From NCBI RefSeq assembly GCF_002549795.1, contig NZ_CP021435.1, positions 496,001-560,000 of the forward strand: a stretch of DNA of 64,000 nucleotides, written 5' to 3'. The translations under genes and the position numbers were made by a program. This document shows, one piece after another, positions 17,046 to 24,859 of the stretch; the stretch's first letter is position 1, and each line of letters begins with the position of its first letter. Source of the stretch: Halomonas beimenensis. GTDB taxonomy: Bacteria; Pseudomonadota; Gammaproteobacteria; Pseudomonadales; Halomonadaceae. Under the pieces are notes generated by a model. The model searched no databases. It saw only the letters and a list, made by a program, of their open reading frames with translations, and had not been told where the DNA came from.

Positions 17046-17090
17046 CATCCTCCCGTGGGGCGGAGGACGGGCGTAGGCGGGGGGAGGAGG
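17046..17090 (-). promoter_or_regulatory. MalT box pair upstream of the alpha-glucosidase-malK operon
   Basis: The exact 10-mer GGGGAGGAGG lies at 17081-17090 on the plus strand. CGGGAGGATG (8 of 10 to the consensus) lies at 17055-17046 on the minus strand. Read in the direction of the operon, the order is inverted box then direct box, as in front of malE. The proximal box is 95 bp from the start codon, against 107 bp at malE. Confidence 0.5.
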
Positions 17091-17093
17091 GGG

Positions 17094-19805
17094 TTACTCC
17101 CCCTGGATGCGGGCCAGCAGGTCGCCGGCGAGGGCGATGGCCTCCTCGCGGCGGCGGATGTTCTGCTTCTGGTAGAGGCTGCGGATGTGGGTCTTGACGG
17201 TGGTCGGCGCCACCGCGAGCTGCTCGGCGATCTGCTCGTTGGACAGGCCCGCATGGATCAGCCCCAGGATCTGCCACTCGCGGCGGGTCAGCGGTGAGGC
17301 GCGGATCAGCTCGGGGACGTCGGGACGGGCGACGATGCCGGCGATCACCGCCTCGTCGAGCATCAGCCGCACGGCGCGGCCGAAGTCGCGCTGGCGGCCG
17401 GCCAGTTCGATCAGCCGCACGGCGCGACGCCGCGCCAGCTCGTCCGGCTCGCGGCTCTCGAGCAGTCGATCGAGCATGGCGCTGAGCGGTCGGCCCAGGC
17501 GCAGGAAGCTGCCGATGAGCGCCGTGCGCGAGGCCAGCTCCAGCGCCTCGCTCAGGTGATCCAGCGCGATTTCCTCGTGGCCGCACTGCCACTCCAGCAT
17601 TGCCAGGCACAGTCGATTGCGGTTGGCATCGGTGACCAGGCCGAAGCGCTCGGCCTGCGCCTCGAGGGCCTCCAGCAGGGGCCGGGCCTCGTCGGGCCGG
17701 TCAAGCAGCATCAGCGCCCGGGCGTGGTTGCGCGTGTTGGCCTGGGCGAAGTGGTTGCTGGCGCTGTCAGGCTCGGCGGGCGGCGCCTCCTGCAGCCAGC
17801 GGGCCACGGCGTCGCGGTCGTCGTTGGCCTGCCACCAGGCCAGCAGGGTGGCATGGGCGTTGGCCCGCCAGTCGATGTGATAGTCGCCATCGGCGAGGAT
17901 CTTGCGAAGCCGGCGGATGTGGTCGGCGCACTGCGCCTGGTCGCCCCGGGCCAGGGCGACCTTGGCCAGGCTGACATGGCACTGCAGGGTCCAGCGCTCG
18001 CCCTGGTGGTCGAGTACGGCGATGCCCGCCAGCGCCGCCTGCTCGGCCTCGTCCAGTCGGTGCCACTCCCACAGCAGCTGGCTGCGGATGCGGTAGAGGA
18101 ACTCGGCGACCGGCAGCCGGTCGAGGCCGCAGTGCTCGATATGGGCGAAGGCGCGTTCCTGGATGTCGTAGGCGGCCTGTAGCCGGCCCTGGGCGACCAG
18201 GGTCTCCGAATGATGGCATAGCGCCCATAGCATCAGCTGGTCGTCGCGGATGCGTTTCGCCTCGCGCTCCACCTCGAGGACCCGGGCCAGCGACTCCTCG
18301 AGCCGGCCCTGGACGAAGCGCGCCTCGCAGAGGATGGCGCCGGCCGACACCGGGGTGGCCGCCAGGTAGCGCGCGGGCAGGGTCAGGGCCTGCTCGGCCA
18401 GCGGCGCGGCGCGCTCGGCATCGCCTTGGTTGATTGCCAGTTGGGCGCGCAGGGTGGCGAACTCGGCGGTGAGCTCCTGCCAGGCCGGCTCGTCGAGCTG
18501 GGCCTCGATCCAGCCGATGGCCTGGGCGGTGCGGTCGAACTGATACTGGGCGTGAGAGACCCAGCCGTGGATCAGGGTGAGGCGCGGCGAGGCGCCGACA
18601 CATGGCTCGCCGAGCGTCGCCAGGGCGCGCGCCAGCAGGGCGAAGTGACCATGACCCAGCAATTGGGGGCCCTGGGCCTCGAGCAACGCCGTCAGTGCCC
18701 CGGGATCGTCGGCCTCGATGGCCTGGGTCAGTGCCAGGGCGGGGTCGCCCAGCGCCAGCCAGGCCTCGCTGGCGCGGCGGTGCAGCCGGCGCTGGGTGTC
18801 CAGGCTCAGCTCGTGGCGGCGATGACGCAGGTAGTCGGCGAACAAGGCGTGGAAGCGGTACCACTGGTCGTGGGGATCGAGGCGATGCAGGAACAGTCCG
18901 GCCTGCTCCAGGGCGTCCAGGCGTTGGGTGACCCGGTCGCCCTCCAGCAGTCGGGCCACCAGCTGCGGCGAGAAACGCTCCAGGACGCCGAGCTGCAGCA
19001 ACAGCTCCCTGTCGGGAGCGTCGAGGCTATCGTGGAGCAGGTCGTCGAACCAGGCCACGAAGTCCGGATGGGCGCCGGACAGGCGTTCCAGCAGGGCATC
19101 GAAGCCGGCCCGGGTGGTGGTGCGTTCGACCAGCCAGTTGAGGGCCATCGGCCAGCCTTCGGTCAGGCGCAGGGCGCGTTCCAGGCTGACCCGGGTCGGC
19201 GGGAAGCTGAGCTGCTCGGCGCATAGCGTCTGGGCCTCCTCGACGTCGAAGGCCAAGTCCTCTGGACCGAGTTCCTCGAGCTCGCCGCGCAGGCGCATCG
19301 CCGGCAGGCCCAGGGGCGGTTGGGTACGCGACACCAGCGTCAGGGTCAGCCAGCGCGGTTGATGGCGCAACCAGTGGGCGAGCCCCTCGAGAATGACGGG
19401 ATGGTGGATGTGCTCGAAGGCGTCGATCACCAGCCGGCAGGGGGCGGCCTCGGCGGGCAAAGTGGCCAGCCAGTCGTCGACCCGGGCGTAGAAGGGCCGG
19501 TCATCGGCGGCGGGGAGCAGGGAGAGCGCCAGGTGCTCCCGGCAGAGCCGCTCGAGTGCCGCATCGAAATAGCGGGCGAAGCGTTCCGGCTCGTCATCGC
19601 GGGTATCCAGCCGCAGCCAGCCGGCCCGTTGCTCGAGGGCGGGAAGCCGTTCCCCGATCAGGGTGGTCTTGCCGTAGCCGGGTGGCGCCTTGACCAACAG
19701 GGCCCTGACGCGCTCATCGAGGACGAAGTGGTCGTTGAGGCGCGGACGGGCCACCAATGAGAGGGGCCGGGGCGGAGGCGCGAGCTTCTCCTGTATCAGC
19801 GACAT
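17094..19805 (-). CDS. malT: HTH-type transcriptional activator MalT
   Basis: 903-residue STAND/LuxR-family ATPase regulator; E. coli MalT has 901. It starts MSLIQEKLAPPPRPLSLV. The P-loop is KAPPGYGKTTLI near residue 40. A helical and TPR-like sensor region follows (residues ~250-800), then a C-terminal LuxR-type HTH: LTRREWQILGLIHAGLSNEQ with VAPTTVKTHIRSLYQK. MalT bound to maltotriose and ATP oligomerises on MalT boxes to activate mal genes. Boxes occur in front of both transport operons here. The start at 19805 follows AGGGAAAC; the 59-residue upstream extension is not MalT-like. The gene is divergent from phoX. Confidence 0.93.
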   Translation of the reverse strand: MSLIQEKLAPPPRPLSLVARPRLNDHFVLDERVRALLVKAPPGYGKTTLIGERLPALEQRAGWLRLDTRDDEPERFARYFDAALERLCREHLALSLLPAADDRPFYARVDDWLATLPAEAAPCRLVIDAFEHIHHPVILEGLAHWLRHQPRWLTLTLVSRTQPPLGLPAMRLRGELEELGPEDLAFDVEEAQTLCAEQLSFPPTRVSLERALRLTEGWPMALNWLVERTTTRAGFDALLERLSGAHPDFVAWFDDLLHDSLDAPDRELLLQLGVLERFSPQLVARLLEGDRVTQRLDALEQAGLFLHRLDPHDQWYRFHALFADYLRHRRHELSLDTQRRLHRRASEAWLALGDPALALTQAIEADDPGALTALLEAQGPQLLGHGHFALLARALATLGEPCVGASPRLTLIHGWVSHAQYQFDRTAQAIGWIEAQLDEPAWQELTAEFATLRAQLAINQGDAERAAPLAEQALTLPARYLAATPVSAGAILCEARFVQGRLEESLARVLEVEREAKRIRDDQLMLWALCHHSETLVAQGRLQAAYDIQERAFAHIEHCGLDRLPVAEFLYRIRSQLLWEWHRLDEAEQAALAGIAVLDHQGERWTLQCHVSLAKVALARGDQAQCADHIRRLRKILADGDYHIDWRANAHATLLAWWQANDDRDAVARWLQEAPPAEPDSASNHFAQANTRNHARALMLLDRPDEARPLLEALEAQAERFGLVTDANRNRLCLAMLEWQCGHEEIALDHLSEALELASRTALIGSFLRLGRPLSAMLDRLLESREPDELARRRAVRLIELAGRQRDFGRAVRLMLDEAVIAGIVARPDVPELIRASPLTRREWQILGLIHAGLSNEQIAEQLAVAPTTVKTHIRSLYQKQNIRRREEAIALAGDLLARIQGE

Positions 19806-19986
19806 CGGGTTTCCCTGCGAGTGCCTGTCAGGACGACCATTATGCCCGACTCTGCGGGGACGCCGAAGGTCCGGGGCGCGCGTCCCCCTCGGTCGCGCTT
19901 GGCAGGACGCCGAGCCCGGCATCGACCTCGGCGCGGGTGGCCGCCATCCTGACGCGGTGCCGGCTTGTCGTCGGATCGCCATCCGG

Positions 19987-20020
19987 CGGTCATGGGGCTG
20001 TCATCCCGGGACGGTATCAA
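19987..20020 (+). promoter_or_regulatory. Pho box and -10 of phoX
   Basis: CGGTCAT-GGGG-CTGTCAT (19987-20004) is two 7-bp direct repeats 4 bp apart, the layout of a PhoB box (CTGTCAT N4 CTGTCAT); only one repeat base deviates. TATCAA, a weak -10, starts 10 bp further on, the spacing seen in PhoB-activated promoters. The site is ~60 bp before the phoX ATG. Confidence 0.7.
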
Positions 20021-20062
20021 ATGGGCCACCACTCCCCGTGACCAAGGATCAGGAGACGGATC

Positions 20063-22033
20063 ATGGCCTTCAATCGTCGTGCCCACCACGAGTCCACCGA
20101 GGACATCCCCGCCAACCCGATGGCCAACTCGCCCATCGGCGCGATCATCGAGCGGCGCTACTCCCGCCGCGGCTTCCTCAAGGGCGTCGGCTCCGCCGGC
20201 CTGGGGGCGGCCGCCATCGGGGCGATGAACCCCATCGCCTCCGCCGTGGCCGCCGAGGCGGGCAGCCTCGACCGCTTCGCCTTCGACGAGATCGCTCATG
20301 GCGTCGACACCACCCATCACGTGGCCCCGGGGCACGACGCCCGGGTGCTGATCCGCTGGGGGGATCCGCTGTTCGCCGATGCCCCGGCCTTCGATCCCCA
20401 TGACCAGAGCGCCGATGCCCAGGAGCGCCAGTTCGGCTACAACAACGACTACGTGGGCTTCGTGCCGCTGGAGGGGCGGCTGGATCGCGGCCTGCTGGTG
20501 GTCAACCACGAGTACACCAACGAGGAGCTGATGTTCCCGGGGCTTCCCGCGCCTCAGGCCGGCGACGACTTCACGGGCATCACCGACGAGATGATGGAGA
20601 TCGAGAAGGCCGCCCATGGCCTGTCGATCGTGGAAGTGGTCCGGGAGCAAGGCCGCTGGGGCTATGTGCGCGACAGCCGCTACAACCGGCGCATCACCCC
20701 GCGCAGCACCGAGATCGCGCTGTCCGGCCCGGTGGCCGGCCATGCCCGGGTGCGCACCGACGCCGACCCGGAGGGCCGGCGGGTGATCGGTACCCTGAAC
20801 AATTGCGCCGGGGGCACCACGCCCTGGGGCACCATCCTCACCTGCGAGGAGAACTTTCACGGCTACTTCCTGGGAGACGCCGCCCATCACCCCGAGAAGG
20901 ACCAGCTGGCCCGCTATGGCGTGCCCGGCCATGCCTACGACTGGGGGCGCACCGACCCCCGCTTCGACATCGCCCGCGAGCCCAACGAGCCCAATCGCTT
21001 CGGCTGGGTGGTGGAGATCGACCCGAAGGACCCGGCCTCGACCCCGGTCAAGCGCACCGCGCTGGGGCGCTTCAAGCACGAGGGGGCCGCCACCCTGATC
21101 GCCGAGGATGGCCGCCTGGTGGTCTACATGGGCGACGACCAGCGCTTCGACTACGTCTACAAGTTCGTCAGCCGCGACCTGGTCGATACCGCCGACCCGG
21201 CCGCCAACCGGGACCTGCTCGACCACGGCACCCTCTACGTGGCGCGATTCGAAGCCGACGGCACCGTCTCCTGGCTGCCGCTGGTCCAGGGCCAGGGCCC
21301 GCTGACCGCCGACAACGGCTTCGCCACCCAGGCCGACGTGCTCATCGATGCCCGGCTGGCCGCCGATGCCCTGGGCGCCACCCCCATGGACCGCCCCGAG
21401 GACATCGAGGCCAATCCGGTCACCGGCGGGGTCTACGTGATGCTCACCAACAACCACCAGCGTGAGGCGGACCGGATCGACGCCGCCAACCCGCGGGCCG
21501 AGAACCTCTTCGGTCACGTCCTGGAGATCGTCACCGAGGGCCGCCACACCGCCACCGAGAATCGCTGGGACATCCTGGTGCGCTGCGGTGACCCGGCCAA
21601 GGGAGAGGTCGGCGCCATGTGGAACCCGGCCACCAGCGAGAACGGCTGGTTCGCCGCCCCGGACAACTGCGCCGTGGACGCTCGGGGCCGGTTGTGGGTG
21701 ACCACCGACCAGGGCAGCGGCTGGCCGAACACCGGCACCGCCGACGGTGTCTGGGCGCTGGAGACCGAGGGCGAACGTCGCGGCACCGGCAAGATGTTCT
21801 TCCGCGTGCCGGTGGGAGCGGAGATGTGCGGCCCCTGCTTCACCCCGGACGACACCGCCCTGTTCGTCGCCGTGCAGCATCCGGCCGCCGACGGCGCCGA
21901 GGCCTTCCCCGGCCATGCCGGCCGCTCCAGCTTCGAGAATCCGGCGACCCGCTGGCCGGACTTCGCCGAGGGGGTACCGCCGCGGCCCTCGGTGGTGGCC
22001 ATTACGCGGCAGGGCGGCGGCACCATCGGCTGA
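20063..22033 (+). CDS. phoX: PhoX-family alkaline phosphatase (Tat-exported)
   Basis: 656-residue periplasmic phosphatase that releases phosphate from organic esters using Ca2+ and Fe3+. The N-terminus has a twin-arginine signal, ERRYSRRGFLKGVGSAGLGA, ending near ASAVAAEA. The PhoX/DUF839 core includes VVNHEYTNEELMFPG, NNCAGGTTPWGTILTCEENF (with the conserved Cys) and FVAVQHPAADGAEAFPGHAG. AGGAGA precedes the ATG at 20063. The Pho box upstream indicates induction under phosphate limitation through PhoB. Confidence 0.92.
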   Translation: MAFNRRAHHESTEDIPANPMANSPIGAIIERRYSRRGFLKGVGSAGLGAAAIGAMNPIASAVAAEAGSLDRFAFDEIAHGVDTTHHVAPGHDARVLIRWGDPLFADAPAFDPHDQSADAQERQFGYNNDYVGFVPLEGRLDRGLLVVNHEYTNEELMFPGLPAPQAGDDFTGITDEMMEIEKAAHGLSIVEVVREQGRWGYVRDSRYNRRITPRSTEIALSGPVAGHARVRTDADPEGRRVIGTLNNCAGGTTPWGTILTCEENFHGYFLGDAAHHPEKDQLARYGVPGHAYDWGRTDPRFDIAREPNEPNRFGWVVEIDPKDPASTPVKRTALGRFKHEGAATLIAEDGRLVVYMGDDQRFDYVYKFVSRDLVDTADPAANRDLLDHGTLYVARFEADGTVSWLPLVQGQGPLTADNGFATQADVLIDARLAADALGATPMDRPEDIEANPVTGGVYVMLTNNHQREADRIDAANPRAENLFGHVLEIVTEGRHTATENRWDILVRCGDPAKGEVGAMWNPATSENGWFAAPDNCAVDARGRLWVTTDQGSGWPNTGTADGVWALETEGERRGTGKMFFRVPVGAEMCGPCFTPDDTALFVAVQHPAADGAEAFPGHAGRSSFENPATRWPDFAEGVPPRPSVVAITRQGGGTIG

Positions 22034-22127
22034 GAACAGGCTGATTTTCTGCTGCGCTCGACGACCCGGCTATCTTCGCTCGCGACGTAAATCCGCTCTG
22101 TTCTCTTGCATTGCCATCGAGTGCTTT

Positions 22128-22149
22128 CGGGCGGCCTGCGGGCCGCCCG
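22128..22149 (+). terminator. Hairpin after phoX
   Basis: CGGGCGGCC / GGCCGCCCG, 9-bp perfect stem with a TGCG loop, 95 bp after the phoX stop; only scattered T follows (AGTTCGTTTCG). It could terminate phoX. Confidence 0.4.
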
Positions 22150-22215
22150 AGTTCGTTTCGGGGCCCGGGCGTCGCCCCTGCTATGATGGCGGCAACGAGA
22201 CGAGGGAGAGACGAC

Positions 22216-22962
22216 GTGACAGGGTGGGTCTACTGGCTGGACATGGCAGGGGTGATCGTCTTCGCGCTGTCGGGGGTGATCCTGGCCTGCCGATCGCGGA
22301 TGGATCCCTTCGGCATGCTGGTGCTCGCCGCCGTCACCGGCATCGGCGGGGGCACCCTGCGCGACCTGGTGCTCGGCGTGCGGCCGGTGTTCTGGGTCAG
22401 CGATCCCGCCTATCTGTGGGTGATCCTGGCCACGGTGGGGCTGTCCGTGCTGGGTTTCCACTACATCCATCGGCTGTCCCGGGTCTTCCTCCCCGTGGCC
22501 GACGCCTTCGGCCTGGCGCTGTTCACCGTGATCGGCACCCACAAGGCCCTGACCCTGGCCGCCCCCGGCGTGGTGGCGGTGCTGATGGGGCTGCTGACCG
22601 GCGTGGCCGGGGGCATGATCCGGGACGTCCTGGCGCGGCGGGTCCCCATGGTGCTGCGACAGGAGATCTACGCCACCGCCTCCATCGCCGGCGGGGTGGC
22701 CTTCGTCGGCCTCGACGCCCTGGGGGCGCCCTTCGGGGCCACCGTGGCCGCGGCCCTGGCGACCACCCTGGGCCTGCGGCTGGCGGCCATCCACTGGCGG
22801 CTCGCCCTGCCGGTCTTCGCCTGGGTGGTGGTGGCGCGCCCCGAGCCCGCCAGGCCGCCGGAGGCCGACGAGCCAGGCGTGACGGCGCCTCCCCGGCGTC
22901 CCAAGGCCCGGGTCAAGCTGATTCCCCCCGATCGTTCACGGCGCAGGAGGAAGCCCCGATGA
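22216..22962 (+). CDS. TRIC (trimeric intracellular cation) channel family protein, YadS/YicG-like
   Basis: 248-residue membrane protein with seven hydrophobic helices and two repeats of the TRIC/UPF0126 motif: GIGGGTLRDLVLG near residue 35 and GVAGGMIRDVLARRVP near residue 125. The bacterial homologues form trimeric K+/Na+-permeable channels. The C-terminal ~45 residues are a basic, proline-rich cytosolic tail (PRRPKARVKLIPPDRSRRRR). GTG 22216 follows GAGGGAGAG, and relatives begin close to WVYWLDMAGVIVFALSG. Its TGA overlaps the ATG of the next gene. Confidence 0.88.
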   Translation: MTGWVYWLDMAGVIVFALSGVILACRSRMDPFGMLVLAAVTGIGGGTLRDLVLGVRPVFWVSDPAYLWVILATVGLSVLGFHYIHRLSRVFLPVADAFGLALFTVIGTHKALTLAAPGVVAVLMGLLTGVAGGMIRDVLARRVPMVLRQEIYATASIAGGVAFVGLDALGAPFGATVAAALATTLGLRLAAIHWRLALPVFAWVVVARPEPARPPEADEPGVTAPPRRPKARVKLIPPDRSRRRRKPR

Positions 22963-24083
22963 GGGTTCCCCACCCCCGTTGGCTGTGGTGCTGGCTGCTG
23001 GTCCTGCTGGCCGGCTGCGCCCTGGACGCCCGGCCGCCGGCGCGGTCCCACGAGGCCGTGGCGGCCGAGATCCGCGCCACCTATGAGCAGGCCCTGCCGA
23101 CCCTCTCGCCGGGCAAGCAGCGCCACTATGCCCAGCGGCTCTACCGCATCACCGGCGAGGCACGCTACCTGCCCCTCAACCGGGAATACGGCGAGCGGCT
23201 GATCGACGAGTTGCGCGGCGAGATCGCCGGGCACGCCCAGCCGGGCTACGTGGCTCGGCGTGCCCGCGAGAAGCTGGCCGGCTACCCGGAGCGGACCGCC
23301 AAGCAGCGGCGTCGCAAGCGCATGCTCGGCGACTGGCGCGAGATCCTCTACGCCAAGGGGCTGGCCTTCGACCTGACCCAGGCCCACTACCATGGCCTGC
23401 TCAACGACGAGGCCCTGCCCGGCTATCGGCGTGCCCTGGACTACCTGGCGAGCGTCGACTTCCGTGCCTTCCTCACCGACCCGGAGGTGCTGGAGGTCTA
23501 TGCCGCCCAGGTGGCCAACCTGGTCTATTACCTGCACGACCTGGGCGTGGCGGACCTGCGGGAGGCGACCATCGCCGCCTTCCGGGAACGCTTCCCGCCG
23601 TCCCGGGACGCGACGCTCGACAATGCCGTCTTCCGCAACAAGATCTACGGCATGACCCACTTCGTGATCGCCGCCAGCGACTACTACCAGCGGCCCGTAT
23701 CGACCGAAGAGTTCGACTGGGTCCTCGACTACTTCGCCGCCAACCTCGAGCGCATCATCGACGAGACCAAGGAGGACATCTACACGGAGGTGGGCATCGG
23801 CTTCCTGCTGGCCGGCCTGGAGGAGGCGCCGGCCGTGACCCGCCTGCGTGATGCCCTGGTCGCGGCCTATGACCCGAGGGCCGGGATGATTCCCTCCGAG
23901 TCGGGCGGCACCGACCTCGACCGCGGCGAGCACCGCAACGTCCTGGCGATCATGCTGCTGGACTGGCCGCCTCGGCTGTATCCGGGACCGGTGCTGGCGC
24001 CGGATCAGCAGGTGCAGACGACGGTCTTCTTCGGCAAGGCAGCGGGCATCTGCGGCGTCAGCTCCGCCTGGATGTGCCGGTAG
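22959..24083 (+). CDS. DUF3541-like lipoprotein
   Basis: 374-residue envelope protein with a lipobox, WCWLLVLLAGCALDA (lipidated Cys about residue 19), after a short basic N-terminus. The remainder is alpha-helical and soluble (e.g. HYAQRLYRITGEARYLP, DEALPGYRRALDYLA, KEDIYTEVGIGFLLAGLEE) and resembles the DUF3541 family of marine gammaproteobacteria, which has no known function. ATG 22959 overlaps the TRIC-channel stop (ATGA) and GGAGGAAG precedes it. Its last 79 bp overlap the convergent acyltransferase gene, so the C-terminal ~25 residues may be an extension beyond the ancestral end. Confidence 0.75.
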   Translation: MRVPHPRWLWCWLLVLLAGCALDARPPARSHEAVAAEIRATYEQALPTLSPGKQRHYAQRLYRITGEARYLPLNREYGERLIDELRGEIAGHAQPGYVARRAREKLAGYPERTAKQRRRKRMLGDWREILYAKGLAFDLTQAHYHGLLNDEALPGYRRALDYLASVDFRAFLTDPEVLEVYAAQVANLVYYLHDLGVADLREATIAAFRERFPPSRDATLDNAVFRNKIYGMTHFVIAASDYYQRPVSTEEFDWVLDYFAANLERIIDETKEDIYTEVGIGFLLAGLEEAPAVTRLRDALVAAYDPRAGMIPSESGGTDLDRGEHRNVLAIMLLDWPPRLYPGPVLAPDQQVQTTVFFGKAAGICGVSSAWMCR

Positions 24084-24817
24084 AGCGGCAGCAGTTCCCG
24101 GTTCATGTCCTTCTCGACCTGGCGTTGGTCGATGTAGAACGCACTGCGCTTGCCATGGAAGTCGATGCTCTCCCCGACTCGGGTGAAATAGAAGCCGGAC
24201 ATGCGCAGCAGCCGGGGCAGTCTCGGTTCCATCATGGCGAAGGCATGAGGTCGCCTGGCCAGGCCCAGCATGGAGTAGGTGGCCAGGAAGAGCCCCACCA
24301 CGATGAGGGGGAAGGTCTGGCGCTCCGCCTCGGTGAAGGCATACCGGGTCTTGACGATATCCTCGATTTCCTCGTCGGTGGAGCGCCGACGGAACAGGGG
24401 AGAGATGGCAAGCCTCGAGATCTCGCAGACGTCTTCCTGGCGAAGGCGTGACGGATGGAGGGTGTCGTGATTCAGGCTATCGGCACAGTGCTGCAGCAAC
24501 GGTAGCGGTGGGAGGCCGGCATCCGAGGGGCCCTCCGGTAGCACCAGCCTCATGCAGCCGGCGGCCAGTCCGCTCTGGCGGTGCTCGATCAGGCACTGGA
24601 TGGAATGGGCGTCGTACTCATCCTGCTCCAGGTGCCGCGAGGGGTCGGCGGGTTCCTCGTAACCGAGCTCCTCGCAGTAGATATCGTAGCGCAGGCGGTA
24701 GATCCGGCGACGGGTCTCTTCGTCCTGGGCCAGTATGAAGGAAAACTGGTCACGAAAGCGCTCAAAAATGTACGTGGACGTTTTGTGCGCCTGATCCTCC
24801 GTCGTGCTTGATGCCAT
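24005..24817 (-). CDS. PEP-CTERM/exosortase-associated acyltransferase (GNAT/FeeM-like)
   Basis: 270-residue cytosolic acyltransferase of the exosortase-associated family, related to autoinducer and N-acyl-amino-acid synthases. Landmarks are RRIYRLRYDIYCEELGYEEP, EQDEYDAHSIQCLIEH, AAGCMRLVLP and EDVCEISRLAISPLFRRR. The substrates are probably an acyl-ACP or acyl-CoA and an amino compound, but this is inferred from the family. It starts 42 bp after the GGDEF-EVL gene and may belong to the same operon. No exosortase or PEP-CTERM protein is visible in the window. Confidence 0.85.
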   Translation of the reverse strand: MASSTTEDQAHKTSTYIFERFRDQFSFILAQDEETRRRIYRLRYDIYCEELGYEEPADPSRHLEQDEYDAHSIQCLIEHRQSGLAAGCMRLVLPEGPSDAGLPPLPLLQHCADSLNHDTLHPSRLRQEDVCEISRLAISPLFRRRSTDEEIEDIVKTRYAFTEAERQTFPLIVVGLFLATYSMLGLARRPHAFAMMEPRLPRLLRMSGFYFTRVGESIDFHGKRSAFYIDQRQVEKDMNRELLPLYRHIQAELTPQMPAALPKKTVVCTC

Positions 24818-24859
24818 GTGCGAGATTCCCTGGCTGATCCGGTTGGTATTGCGCGAGCC

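Noticed and set aside
15686..17197. 503-codon frame opposite the alpha-glucosidase
   Set aside because: Overlaps a clear GH13 enzyme over its whole length; composition is typical of a reverse-complement shadow.
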